From Turnera subulata (taxonomy: Eukaryota; Streptophyta; Magnoliopsida; Malpighiales; Passifloraceae): 64,000 bases of DNA. Shown here in pieces: positions 1 through 10,960 of the stretch. Every line of letters starts with the position of its first letter. Positions within the stretch are counted from its first letter, which is position 1. The stretch covers positions 1-64,000 of the forward strand of contig JAKUCV010007858.1 in the NCBI GenBank assembly GCA_028386065.3, written 5' to 3'. Below the pieces are notes generated by a model. That model had not been told where the DNA came from and made no database searches. It worked only from the letters and a program-made list of their open reading frames with translations. A program made the translations under genes and the position numbers.

Positions 1-234
1 GAACTCTCAGGTTGTAACGGTTTGTTAAGCACCCGTAAGCTTAACATAGATAGTGAAATCTTCAAGTGAGACTTGAAGGGCTGGATTAGCCACACTAGTA
101 GAGTGTGTGTGAACCAGGATAAATCTCGTGTGTCCTTCATTCTTTTAATTCCGCATTCAATTCCTGCTTATTTCGTTTTTATTCGATTATCGCTATTCAT
201 CCCCCCTCTAGCGAAGGGATATTGTTTCTAACAA
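1..234. mobile_element. Terminal part of a retroelement nested in the gypsy pol gene
   Basis: The first 234 bases do not belong to the gypsy element that follows. They end in TTTCTAACA, directly at the point where the gypsy RNase H reading frame stops matching its family (after SLKYI). The stretch contains a C-rich tract with CCCCCCTCTAG near 200, a feature I associate with plant LTR retroelement ends. The reading is that a second element inserted into the gypsy RNase H region and most of it lies left of the window. Superfamily and orientation cannot be settled from this piece. Confidence 0.5.
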
Positions 235-3140
235 TGATGTACTTGAGGCTTTTGTGGTCGGTGAAGATTCGGCACTTCTCTCCAAACAAGTAGTGTCTCC
301 AAATCTTCAGAGCCAAAATTACAGCTGACATCTCAAGATCATGAGTCGGGTAGTTCTTCTCATGAGTCTTTAGCTGTCTAGAGGCATAAGCAATCATTCG
401 TCCTTCTTGCATCAGCACGGCTCCTAAACCAAGACCTGATGCGTCACAAAACAGCACATACTCAACTCTTGGCTTCGGTACTGTTAGCACTGGTGCCGTA
501 GTCAGCTTCTTCTTAAGCTCCTCAAAACTCTGTTGGCACTCCAGGCTCCAAACAAAAGCTTGTTCTTTCCTCAATAGCTTAGTCATGGGACTGGCTAATA
601 AGGAAAAACCTTCTATGAATCTCCGATAATATCCTGCAAGGCCAAGAAAACTCCTGACTTCGGACACATTCCTAGGAGGCTCCCACTCCAACACAGCCTT
701 AACTTTGGCAGGATCGACCTTTATTCCATCCCCGCCTACTACATGTCCGAGGAAGGAAACTTCTCCAAGCCAAAATTCACATTTACTGAATTTGGCATAC
801 AGCTGCTTCTCCCGTAACCTTTGAAGTACTATCCTCAAATGCTCTTCGTGCTCCTCCTTGCTCTTGGAGTAGATGAGGATATCGTCGATGAAGACCACCA
901 CAAACTTATCCAAAAACTCGTTCAAGACCAAGTGCATCAAGCACATGAATACAGCCGGTGCATTGGTCAAACCGAAAGGTACCACAGTGAATTCGTAATG
1001 GCCCCGTGTGTGAAAACCTGTCTTCGGTATGTCCTTCTCCGAAATCTTGATCTGATGATAGTCCGATCGGAGATCAATCTTTGAAAACACCGTTGCTCCT
1101 TGAAGCTGATCGAAAAGATCATCAATCCTCGGTAACGGGTACTTGTTCTTGATTGTCACCTTGTTGATCTGGCGATAGTCTACACACATTCGCAGACTAC
1201 CATCCTTCTTCTTCACGAACAAGAATGGTGTACCCCATGGTGAGGTACTAGGTCTGATGAAACCTTTCTCCAATAGTTCATCTAGCTGCTTCTTCAGCTC
1301 CTCAAGTTCTGTTGGTGCCATCCTGTATGGTGCCATCGAGATAGGTGTAACTCTAGGTACCAGCTCGATGGTGTACTCAACCTCTCTATCAGGTGGTAAA
1401 CCTGGTAGATCATCTGGGAAAACATCAACAAACTCCCTCACAACTAATACATCCTCCGGGGTAGGGTTTTGTGTCTCTCCGCCTGGAATGTGGGTCAGCA
1501 AAGCGTCTGGACCATGTTGCTTCATTCTGTAGCACTGGGTAGCAGAGATACTACATGTGGTTGTAGTTCTCCCCACTCCGGACAAAATAATCGACCGATC
1601 TTTGGCAGATGTCATCCTCACTTTCTTAGCTCGGCAATCCACTAAAGCTTGATACTTCGACAACCAATCCATGCCTAGGATTATATCAAATCCTCCCATG
1701 TTCATGACCATGAGTCGAGCAGGAAAGGTTTCATTCTCGAATACTAGCGGCACATCCTTACAAACTCTATCTAGCCTCACTATGATGTCTGCGGGTAATC
1801 TAACCCTCATCGGTTTTTCTAAGGATACATCTTCACAGTTATGTTGCATAGCATAGGTTTGAGCTATAAAGGAATGTGTAGCTCCAGGATCAATTAATAT
1901 GAAAGCAACACTACCATATACTGTAAAGGTACCTGCTATGACTTGAGCAGCATCAGGGTCCTCTTCTGCGGTGATAACAAAAGCTATTAGAACTGTTGTG
2001 CTTTGGTTGGCTCCAGATTGGGTCCTTACAGAAGGATTCCCAGGACCACGTCCTTGTCCTTGTCCTTGTGCTCTAGATCCACCTGGCACACTAGCCACAG
2101 AGGCCTGAACTGTTGGTGCCGGTGCAGAGTTACTGACTCTCCCAAGCTTCGGGCATGCATAACGGTAATGTCCCAACTCATTGCACTCAAAGCATCTGAC
2201 TGATGATATGCGGCATCGGAAGTGGTTGTCTCTAGAACTAGTCACTCCAGGTCCACTCCATCCTCCAGTCGAAGCTCCGCGGTTGTTAGTCCAACCACGT
2301 CCATAAGTCGTCGACTAGTACTGTCCTCGTCCAGCTGCAGGTGCACTAGCGGCAGGTACATATGGCTTCTTGTTCTGACTGGGAGGAACCTGCGGTGCAT
2401 TTCTCTTCCGGCGATACTCCTGTTGATCACGCCATGTAACTTCAGCCTTCTGAGCATCCCTCACCATGTCCTGATATCCAGCATAGTCCTTACATCCCAT
2501 AATAGCTCGGATGTCAGGATGTAAACCTCTCCAGAAACATTGGCATCTGGCTTTGGTAGTTGCCACCAGATCTCCAACATACAAGGACAGACGGTCAAAC
2601 TTCTTCTCGTACTCTATCACGGTCATACCATTGCGCCAAGAATTCACGCTACATGCGCTCCTGAAATTCTTCAGTAATGAACTTGTCCTTGAACATGGCC
2701 GTGAACTCCGCCCATGGCATCACCACTAGTTTCGGCAGGTCTCTTGTGGTAGATTCCCACCATGTTGCTGCTTCCTCACAGAAAAGAGAAGCAGCATAGT
2801 TCGCCCACTGGTCAGTTGTGCACTTGATCTTAAGCATGACCCTGGCGATCTGACGTAGCGACTCGTCCGCCTTACGAGGGTCGGTCGCCCCTGAGAATGG
2901 CTCAGCTCCAAGCTCAGATAGCTTGGTGAAAATAGGGTCCTCGACTGGTCCCCCAGCTGTCTGTCGGTGAAGGATCTGGGTCATCATGTGCATCATCTGC
3001 AAAGACATCTGGTATGGCGTACCCGGTACCCCATCGTAGACATGTGGTTCTTCCACATAAGCATGCGGTTGATCAATTGACACTTGGTCCTCTTTCAAGT
3101 GCTGTTGGGCGGCATGCTGGTGTCCCTCAGCCGGATCCAT
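235..3140 (-). pseudogene. Ty3/gypsy gag-pol, truncated and frame-broken
   Basis: Read on the minus strand from 3140 down. A gag start (MDPAEGHQ) leads into a retrotransposon gag domain (ATWWESTTRDLP, about 2760). The frame shifts near 2647 and meets a stop near 2315. Then come a CCHC knuckle ([15 protein letters not shown], about 2190-2145), an aspartic protease (IDPGATHSF; family DTGA/DSGA, about 1885), reverse transcriptase ([18 protein letters not shown], about 1235; FIDDIL, about 890) and RNase H ([13 protein letters not shown], about 450). The RT wording is closest to chromoviruses of the Tekay/Del type, an assignment from memory. Integrase and chromodomain are absent because the frame is cut at about 235 by another insertion. 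At least one frameshift and one stop separate gag from pol, so this copy cannot make a normal polyprotein. Confidence 0.85.
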
Positions 3141-5965
3141 CTCGTCCTACCTATATGAAGATGTATGCATGAGTATCATATTTATAACATGTTCAAGTAA
3201 ACACGTGGGACCACATACTATTACAGTAACCACAATAGTAAATATCACAACCAAAAGTATTGATATAATAAAAGTACATAATACATCAACAATACTTGTC
3301 CCGGCACGGGAATATTATTACAACAAGCAACCGAATCAAGAAAAAAAAAATGCAAGCAGCGGAAGTCTTAATACTACACAGCAATGGACAACAATATAAA
3401 CATGATGCAACGCAGGATGGATCCGGGCCTGGCAGAGGGTGCGCCACAGCTTGCCTCGAACGTACCTAAGCTTCGCACAATCAAACTACGCGACCAGGTC
3501 ACGCAGGCGAGGGGTGAGTCCGAAGTGCTCACCGGGTAAAATCCATAAGCAAATATACATATACAACAACCGTAAGTAATCCAAGTCACAACAACAACAA
3601 TTTACTAAGGTTCACATGTACCCTAAATAACACACTCTGTGATTCTAGACACGCTATTCCAATTTTATTATCAGGGCCCCTATCACTAGTTAAATGGTGG
3701 CCGTCGCCTGGTAGTCAAGCTAGCTAGCCTGTGGACCCCGCCATGGTACCTCCACGTATAACTGGCACAGACAGGGAGCAGACCCCAAGCACACTCTCCC
3801 CCAGCGCCTAAAATAAACATTGGTACAGATAGGGAGCAGACCCCAAGCACACTCTCCCCCAGCATCATAAAAATAAGACTACCATCTGGCTATTCCAACA
3901 TCTAACTGTGATTTACTAGATGTCAAAGTGTAACCAATTTTATTATTTCTTTACCCTCATTTAGTTACTACGATACTATCACCCTACCAGTATCTCATTA
4001 TCCCGAGCAGGCTCACAGCCTCTCCGCTCGTCTGGATAATACAAGCTTAATTCAACTAGTACCCTCAGTACTCTACTCATACAATTTCCACAACCAACAA
4101 CAACAGTAATAACCTACTAATACCAACATTATCAATAACATTAACAGTAACAACAATTCAGCAACATCAACGGCAACAGATAACAATTAAATTCATCTCA
4201 CAACAACCATTCACAGCCACAAAGAATTATTCAAGCACATAACACAACAGCAACTCGGTACTACGGGCAGTATATAAATATTTACTTATCCTCACCTTAG
4301 CCGATTTTCTATTCCTGATAGTCCTCGAAATGTTCCGGCTCAGGCTCCTCGAGGTACTGCTCGTTATTAATTCCTATATCAAACAACAATTTATGCACAT
4401 ATAAGATGATATGCAAATGCTTGACTATTACTGTAAGCCGTAAAATAACTACCGCGCTAACTCGATACTTCCCCGGGTTATTCCCATTATCATCATCATT
4501 CACCATTTATTTACATAGGCCGGAAATACTTTACCATAATTATATCCGGTTATTATTCCGGTACGTATTTACTTTGATATTACCCTTTCCATTTTTTATT
4601 TTCCTTAAGTATGTACTTTCCAAAATTATTATTATTTACCATATATACATATATTCTAAAGTAATTATTTTCCATTTAATATCAATATTTTTTCCAAATT
4701 ATTCCAATATACCAATATAATTATTTATTTTATTTTTATTGTTTTTCTTCATTCCAGAATTTACTTTCCCTTTTTCTTTTTTTTTTAAACTGGACTGGGC
4801 CCGTGAATAGTTCCAGCCAGGCCTGCACAGCACCAGGCCCAGACCTCAAACTGAGGCCCAGGCGCAAGCCCGCGTGGCCAAGCCCCAACCAACTAAGAGC
4901 CCAAGCCCAAGCCATACCCTAACCCATACTAGCCCATCCCGCGACCCGGATCCATGGAACGGACATGGGCGGGTCTGCTCCTGCACTAACGGGTCTGCCT
5001 CGACTCATCTGCAAAAACGGTACCCGGTCACTCACCGGTCGCGAGGAAGGAGGAAGAGCAGGACGGCGACACGTCAAAGAGGTGGCGGCACGACGAAGTG
5101 GGGGCGGCTACAGGAGAAGCGTGCGACGGTGGTCTGTCGCGAAGGAGAAGGCGAGCTCGGGCGGATCTGGGCGGCTCTGCTGTCGGGTCCGGCGGCTGCA
5201 GCGAGGGAGGAAGAACGGTGTCGGCTGCTGGTGCGTCGGCGAGGAAGAGAAAAGGGTGGCGTCGGCGGACCTGCGCGTGGTGGTGGCTACTGGTCGCGAG
5301 TAGAGGACGAAAGGAGGTGGTGCCCGGGTTCTCGGGTGGTGGCGGCATCGGAGAAGAAGAAAAAAAACTAAAAGGGATGAGGTTGTGGCTGTCCAAAACG
5401 GCAGCGTTTTGTGGTTGGCGGGTGTGTGTCTTCTCTTTTTTTTTTCTTTACTTCTTCTTCCTTTGATTCTGGTTTTGAGGGGTTATGTGGTTTCAGGCAG
5501 TGAGTTTTTTTTTTTGCAGGGTGAGAATGTAAAGGCTGGGTGATGGGTTTTCTTTGCAGGCAGGAGAAGGAGGATACAAGCAAAATAAAACGCAGAGTCA
5601 CGTTCCACACAGGAGGGAGACAGTCCTTCACATGCGCACAGGAGAAAGGTGACTGCATAATTTCAATTATGCAGTCGTGTCCCGTCCGGACCAGAAAATA
5701 ACTATAATGCCCCCTTGACTTTATTTTTGGCCCGATAATTCGAGGTTAAGCCTGACTTTCCTAAAGATTCCTGGACCCAAAAAAATCCAACTTTGGTCCG
5801 TAAAATCCGCAGAAAAATCCCGAGCGTGGGACAGAGCTCGGTTTCAGAATCCGATGCATAATTTACCCTGAAATAATTACCCAAGATTATTTTACATGGT
5901 AAATTACGGTACAAAGCGTTTTTACATTCTCGATAAAAATGTAAATTTTTACCCGGGCTGTTACA
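3141..5965 (-). mobile_element. Leader and 5' LTR of the gypsy element
   Basis: The outer LTR border is clear. Read on the minus strand it begins TGTAACAGCCCGGGTAAAA at 5965, a typical start for plant Ty3/gypsy LTRs, and GAGGG (5966-5970) is the likely target-site base pattern, which cannot be confirmed because the other end is missing. Within the block are a TATA-rich AT section (4540-4770), a GC-rich island (4790-5400) with many GCCCA/GGCCC words, and a 58-base tandem repeat at 3763. The inner LTR border and the primer binding site were not found by eye. Open frames in the GC-rich island are biased-composition artefacts. Confidence 0.6.
3763..3863. repeat. 58-base tandem duplication in the gypsy leader/LTR
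   Basis: A unit beginning TGGCACAGACAGGGAGCAGA at 3763 recurs as TGGTACAGATAGGGAGCAGA at 3821, each followed by the same C-rich stretch ending CTCTCCCCCAGC. The second copy is partial. No gene is associated. Confidence 0.85.
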
Positions 5966-5970
5966 GAGGG

Positions 5971-6597
5971 AGAATGAGGAAAGAGGTGCCATGTTTTTTT
6001 TTTAAGAATTTACTCATTTTCAAAAAATATTAAAAATAAAAGACGTGGATTTGAAACAAAAAAGCAGACTAGATTGTAATCTAGAAATTTGGATAAAAAA
6101 TAGGGGAAAAAAGAGGGTGACATCCACGGTGTAAGCATACAGGGAAAAAAATTTAGAAATTAATTAGAGAAAGAGGAAAACAAGAATAAAAAATTAAAAT
6201 GATGTGGGCCCCACAAAAAAAATAAAAATTTATTTTAGAAAAATAGGTTTTGAAAAATTAAATAAAAAGTCAAAATAATTAAAAATCGATAGCCCGCAGG
6301 CCCCACAAGACACGTGTCAGTCCTGTGGCAACCCGCTGGCTATAGGGGGTAAAAAGGACAACATGACTTGATAAATTGAGAGTTCAGATACATTATGAGT
6401 GAAATTAAACGAAGAGGGACAACAAATGTAAAATCGAGAAAGTGGAAGGATATAGATTGGTTCGTACATTTAATTGTTTTACTAGTCCCTCATCTGGAAA
6501 TTCAAGCATCAATCTCTTCTGCGATCTCTCTCCTTTGTCTCTTTAAACTTAGTAAATATTGTGTAGAATGTTTCATACTTGTATACAATATATATCC
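5971..6597. other. AT-rich spacer without a gene
   Basis: A purine-rich, A-rich stretch with no open frame resembling a known protein. GGGCCCCAC-type words recur at about 6206 and 6300. Nothing else supportable was seen. Confidence 0.6.
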
Positions 6598-6960
6598 AAG
6601 GTTATTAAACCCGGCCCGGCCATTGACCCGTTTCAGTAGTTGGGTTGCAGTTTTAGAGGTTTAACTGCGGTTTAATTGGGTCTGACCGGTATTGATATTA
6701 ATAGTAAAAATATGTTGATTTTTAGTAGAAGGTCCAATCAAAGGTCTGATCATGGTCTGACCAGGACAAAATTTTGAAATTTTTGACTTTTAACCTAGAA
6801 AAGGCCAGGAATGGGTCAATAAACCCGAAAAAAACTGAAGAATCCATCATGACCCGACCAGTTTTTAAAGGGTACAACCTGGAGGGGCAAAAACCGGTGT
6901 TGTCTCCGGGTCACGGTTACCCCGTTTCAACCGGCCGGGCCGGTCCAGTCTTTAATAGTT
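6598..6960. repeat. GC-rich repeat with inverted GGCCCGGCC-type ends
   Basis: One end reads TTATTAAACCCGGCCCGGCC (about 6603) and the other, on the opposite strand, reads CTATTAAAGACTGGACCGGC followed by CCGGCC (about 6957). The interior is full of GACCCG/CCGGT words. The layout suggests a small non-autonomous DNA transposon or a degenerate repeat with inverted ends. No clean target duplication was found, so class and exact ends are uncertain. Confidence 0.4.
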
Positions 6961-6966
6961 TACACC

Positions 6967-7074
6967 AACATCCTAGTTATATACTTGAAAATCATTTAAA
7001 AAATAATAAAAAATCCATTACGAACATCCTAGTTATATACTTGAAAATTGTAAAAAAAATAATAAATGAAACAT
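6967..7074. repeat. 56-base tandem duplication at the copia insertion site
   Basis: AACATCCTAGTTATATACTT starts at 6967 and again at 7023. The second copy is cut by the copia element that begins at 7075. The target duplication AACAT (7070-7074) lies at its end. Confidence 0.85.
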
Positions 7075-7280
7075 TGTTAGAAATAAACAATTTAATGTGG
7101 AGATTTTAATGAAGAAGGAGATGGAGATGAAGAAGAGAAAGAAGCAGAGGCAGATAGAAGGGAAGGCCGAGCTTTTATTCATCACCTTCATTTGTTATTG
7201 ATGTATATATTTATACAATAAATGTTAGGTATAACAGTGACATACACAGTGAATCACGTTTTATAACGTGTTTTATAACA
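7075..7280 (-). repeat. 3' LTR of the 7-14 kb copia element
   Basis: Reads TGTTATAAAACACGTTATAA on the minus strand from 7280 and ends TTTCTAACA at 7075. It pairs with 13820-14018, including the shared word GGTATAACAGTGACATACAC. It is 206 bases long, against 199 for the partner. Confidence 0.9.
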
Positions 7281-7439
7281 CTCCCCCTTGGATGTCACTG
7301 TATATTGGGTAGAATACGATAAGTGAAGAACTGTCTCATTAAAAACCTTACCAAGAAAAACCCTGTGGGATAAAAACTTGGTGAAGGAAAAAAGAGTGCA
7401 GTACATATTCTACTCCCCCTCATTTTGGCCTCTCTTTAT

Positions 7440-7940
7440 TTCTTGTTATCGTTGCATGCCAATGATCCTCTTGTCAACTTCTGGTGATGTAGGCCTTGTT
7501 TGATCACTTTTGATACATTATTACTCCAACTGGACAATATGGGTAGCTTTATCTTCATAATTTGTTGTTGGAGCATCTGTCTTGCCCTCTTGCTTTTTGT
7601 AGTCCCAATGATGCAACAATTTCATGTGTAAAGTTGTGGCAGATGTCTAGCTGTGCCTTTTGTGGATCAAGTGGGGAACCGGCATCTACAAGAACCAACT
7701 CTTCTTTCTTCGGGCTTACAGGATTAACATGACACCACATCTTTTATACCCCGAAGATAAGAGCAAATTCATATCTTGTCAATAGGCTTAAGTCAAAAGC
7801 TTCAGGCTTTATTTTCTTAGCAATGCATATTGCACTTCAACCAGGGTACTCCAGAACCAATCTAATAGCACGGTATTTGGAAGCTTCTTCGGGAGTTCCA
7901 ATCATAAGTTTATCCATACTCAAAATGATTTAAATTATGT
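7440..7940 (-). pseudogene. Copia RNase H / RT relics
   Basis: On the minus strand, about 7550-7600 matches the end of pol in the 56-62 kb element (AGATGCTCCAACAAC...GAAGATAAAGCT against AGATGTTCCAACAATC...GAAGATAATGCT at 61469), the place that encodes YEDNAACIAQL. About 7885-7905 matches the IGTPEEVSK coding stretch at 60750. Frames are broken throughout. The sequence between the two anchors is shortened relative to the relative, so pol is both mutated and internally deleted. Confidence 0.7.
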
Positions 7941-8499
7941 AAAGATCAATTCAGTTCTATTTTGTAATTTCCCGAAAATTAGTTGTTTCAGGCAACTTGG
8001 ATCCTTCAGGGATCTTCATGTATAAATCATGACTTATGGATTCATAATAATAGGCTGTAATAGCATTCATTAGATGCATTTCTAATACTTTTCATATACT
8101 GCCAGACTTACCAAATAATTGCATCCACCACATGGGAGCATATCTCCTCATAATGAATATCTGGTCGTTTGGGTAAAAACTTTGTGCCACAAACTGTGCT
8201 TTATATCTCATTATTTATTTCATTCCGCACAAATACCCTTTTATGACCAATTTAATTTTACACCTTCTGGTGTACGGACTACAGGCCCGGAAATTTCTCG
8301 CTTCATGCGAGTCTAACACAGCCTTTAATCATGTTTTTCTATTTTGGCCAATCATACTGCGCCTACATTCGCCAAATGTAGGTTCATGATCCTCATTTTA
8401 TTTAGCGCTATATTATGAATAAAACAAATATTCCGTCGACGGTTATTTCACGTCGGTTCCATCTTATTCCTGACACTGTAATTGAGATCTCATCATTTT

Positions 8500-8780
8500 C
8501 AATTTATTTCAGGTACCTGAGTTACTTCTGGAACTTTTTTAATTGTGTCAGGGACCTCTTCTGGAGGATTTTTCTCTTCTTGAGGACATTTAATTTGGAC
8601 CTCTACTGGAGGTCTTATTTTCTCATCGGGGCCATCTTATATCTTTGCTCTTTTTTTCTCTATCGAGAATTTTTTTTTCTTATGGAACCGAGTATATTCT
8701 ACGCTTCTGGCGTACTTTAGATTCATTTTCATACTTTAGGAACAGGAGCATTTGCTGCTGGTACTTGGTCACACCTTTAA
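8500..8780 (-). pseudogene. Copia integrase-to-RT spacer relic
   Basis: The minus strand aligns with 59725-59950 of the 56-62 kb element: GTGACCAAGTACCAGCAGCA against GTGACCAAATCTCATGTACC, then AAATGCTCCTG, AATGAATCTAAAG and ACTCGGTTCC in the same order. The frame is lost. This anchors the 7-14 kb and 56-62 kb elements as members of one broad family. Confidence 0.7.
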
Positions 8781-10276
8781 AATAAATATGTCTGGCAAAT
8801 GACTTACTAATCTTTTGCAAATGAATCATCTTTTGAACTTCAGGCTCATACTAATTTATTCGAGGATCAAAAATTAGTTATTGATAAAGCATTTCAATAA
8901 TCTCTTGATCCAGCTGCTTATTTTCTCCCCCTGATGTTGGGTAAAACATCAATTAATAAGCAAATCTTGCTATAAATAAATCTCCAATCTTTAGTCAAGA
9001 GTTTCAATTACTTTTATAATTGATGGAGATACATACCCAATGTAGATTCCCAATCTACTTTAAAGGCCCAATTTAACAATACTGTTGGTGGAGCATTATA
9101 TACTGATCAACCAATGGTCCGAAGATGGGATATACTAAGTATGTGACCATTAATCAATTAAATGGGGAGATCATATAACATCGTGTTGGCTTGATGCACT
9201 CAAGTGTTGCTACATATAAAATACCATTTTCTCAAACAGTAATATTTAATCAATGGTCATGCAATCAATTGTCAATGTTCCCCCAGATCTGTTTGGGTTT
9301 ATTTCAAATGATATACATTATCCATTGAAGAAATATACCAGCATTATCTAGACATATAGTCTAGTAACATATGTAGGGACATACACCGCAAGTGGCTTAA
9401 TTATTAAATCAGTGCGCACAATGCCAACTTGCGTCACATAATAGACCATCTAGTCGATGCATCGTAAAAATTACCTAGATGGTTAACACAGCGGATTTAT
9501 CAGTCCGCGTTCATGTCCCTGAATTATTCTCAAACTTGCTGGTGATACTAGGCCAATCTCATCTTAGGAAGGCCATACAATTAATTTCGCAGCAAACAAA
9601 CACATGGAAATTCATTGATTGTAAAACTTCTGGTTTTTCAATGAATGATCCAATAAATTCCGTGCATCATTATTGACCCGGGATGGCCCAACCGGTCATG
9701 CCAAACAATAAGTCTATATACCAACTTCAAGTTGGTGCCAGCTTCAGGCTGGATAACTTAGAAAAATTATTTACCAGCTTCTGGCTGGTGCATACTAGCT
9801 ATAAATTACATATCTATCAGCCAACTTCTAGTTGGTCTCAGCTTCAGGCTGTATAAACTTGTGTATTTAAACACTTAAAAATTTCTAGCTTCAGGCTAGA
9901 GCATTTCAGCTTCTGGCTGGATATGTTAAGTTTCAATTACTCAACTGCTAGCTTCAGGCTAGCTATATATGTGCCAATTTTAGCCTTATTTCTGCCACTC
10001 ATGTCAAAAAAATCAGAATTATTGGACAATAATTAAAGTAGTGGCAAACTTTTCCAAAAGCAAAACCTCGAAGCTTGAAAAGCTTTGGAGTTTGCTGACA
10101 AATAATGCAAAGTTTTAATTACCGAAAAATCTTTTGGATCTTTTTGGAGACAGGAAAAAGGGTCCACATTTGAAAAACTGACACCTAGCTGTCTAATCTC
10201 AGACTATAAGAAGGGGAGGCGGTTGAGATAGGAAGATGCAGAAAACTCAGAAAAAACTCAACAAGACAAGAAAAAA

Positions 10277-10480
10277 ATGCCTTCCCCAGCTACTGTTTTC
10301 TTTGTTGATGGTGCCTCTCTAGGAAGAAGAAATAGGTTAGCTTATAGCATGGTGAATGAGCAGCAAGAGGAATTACCGAATGATCTGGCGAGAATTCCTC
10401 GTTTAGTGTTTGTTGATGAACTATATTCATCTAGGTTCTTTGTAACTCCTATGGAAGAAACATTCTTCCTAGAGGACTAA
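10277..10480 (+). CDS. Small ORF ahead of a LINE-like endonuclease, unrecognised
   Basis: A 67-codon frame (starts MPSPATVFFVDGASLGRRNR) preceded by A-rich leader sequence and an ACTATAAGAAGG stretch at about 10203 that could act as a TATA box. It ends at 10480, about 130 bases before the start of the endonuclease-like frame. No domain is recognised. It lies inside the copia element but on the opposite strand, and it lacks the hairpins typical of the surrounding DNA, so it probably arrived with the LINE-like piece. It may equally be a chance frame. Confidence 0.3.
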   Translation: MPSPATVFFVDGASLGRRNRLAYSMVNEQQEELPNDLARIPRLVFVDELYSSRFFVTPMEETFFLED

Positions 10481-10609
10481 AGCAATCTAAGGGCTTCCTT
10501 TTATGGCTCGGCTAACTCTATTATGTTTTTCATATCTAATAGACTGCAGGAATTTCAGCTAGAGCCTTCATGTCAAATTTTAAATCAAAGCAGTTATTAT
10601 CAGGTTTCC

Positions 10610-10960
10610 ATGATGGCTCGGAGCGTCCCAAGGGTGACTGGGTTACCACCTACATGGCCTAAGGTACGACTTTTACTGTGGAATTGCAGGGATGTAGCAA
10701 GAAGGTCTCAAGACTTTGTGCGTACCTTAAGGGATCTGAAGAATCAGTACAAGCCTAACATGGTACTGATTACTGAGACTTTGTGGCAAGCAGGAGAGAA
10801 TCATGGCGTGATTCTACTTCGTTTTCCTCCAACGAATCGGTTTGAGATACCTGGAGAAAACAACATGGGTGGTATGTGGTTCTCCTGGAACGATAGTGTT
10901 AGGGTCAACATTAATGGTGAGGCTCAGATTTTCAGGGTTAATGTTGTACCCAACCGTTAA
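10610..10960 (+). pseudogene. LINE (L1-type) endonuclease N-terminal fragment
   Basis: The frame from MARSVPRV reads KVRLLLWNCRDVARRS, then FVRTLRDLKNQYKPNMVLI and NNMGGMWFSWNDSVRVNI. This is the wording of the endonuclease/exonuclease/phosphatase domain at the start of plant L1 ORF2 (family form: WNCRG..., LRDLK..YKPDIV..LE, GG.W..W). Only the first third of the domain is present; the frame stops at 10960 and no reverse transcriptase follows. The last family glycine of WNCRG is replaced by D. It is on the plus strand inside a minus-strand copia element, so it is a truncated LINE or captured fragment. Confidence 0.7.

Noticed and set aside
4874..5396. Overlapping open frames of 110-165 codons on both strands
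   Set aside because: They lie in the GC-rich gypsy LTR, are open in several frames at once and are rich in Arg, Gly, Ser and Pro without any domain.
9721..9963. CRISPR-like repeat-spacer array
   Set aside because: The units are hairpins of changing arm sequence and irregular spacing in a eukaryotic retroelement; no constant direct repeat with unique spacers.
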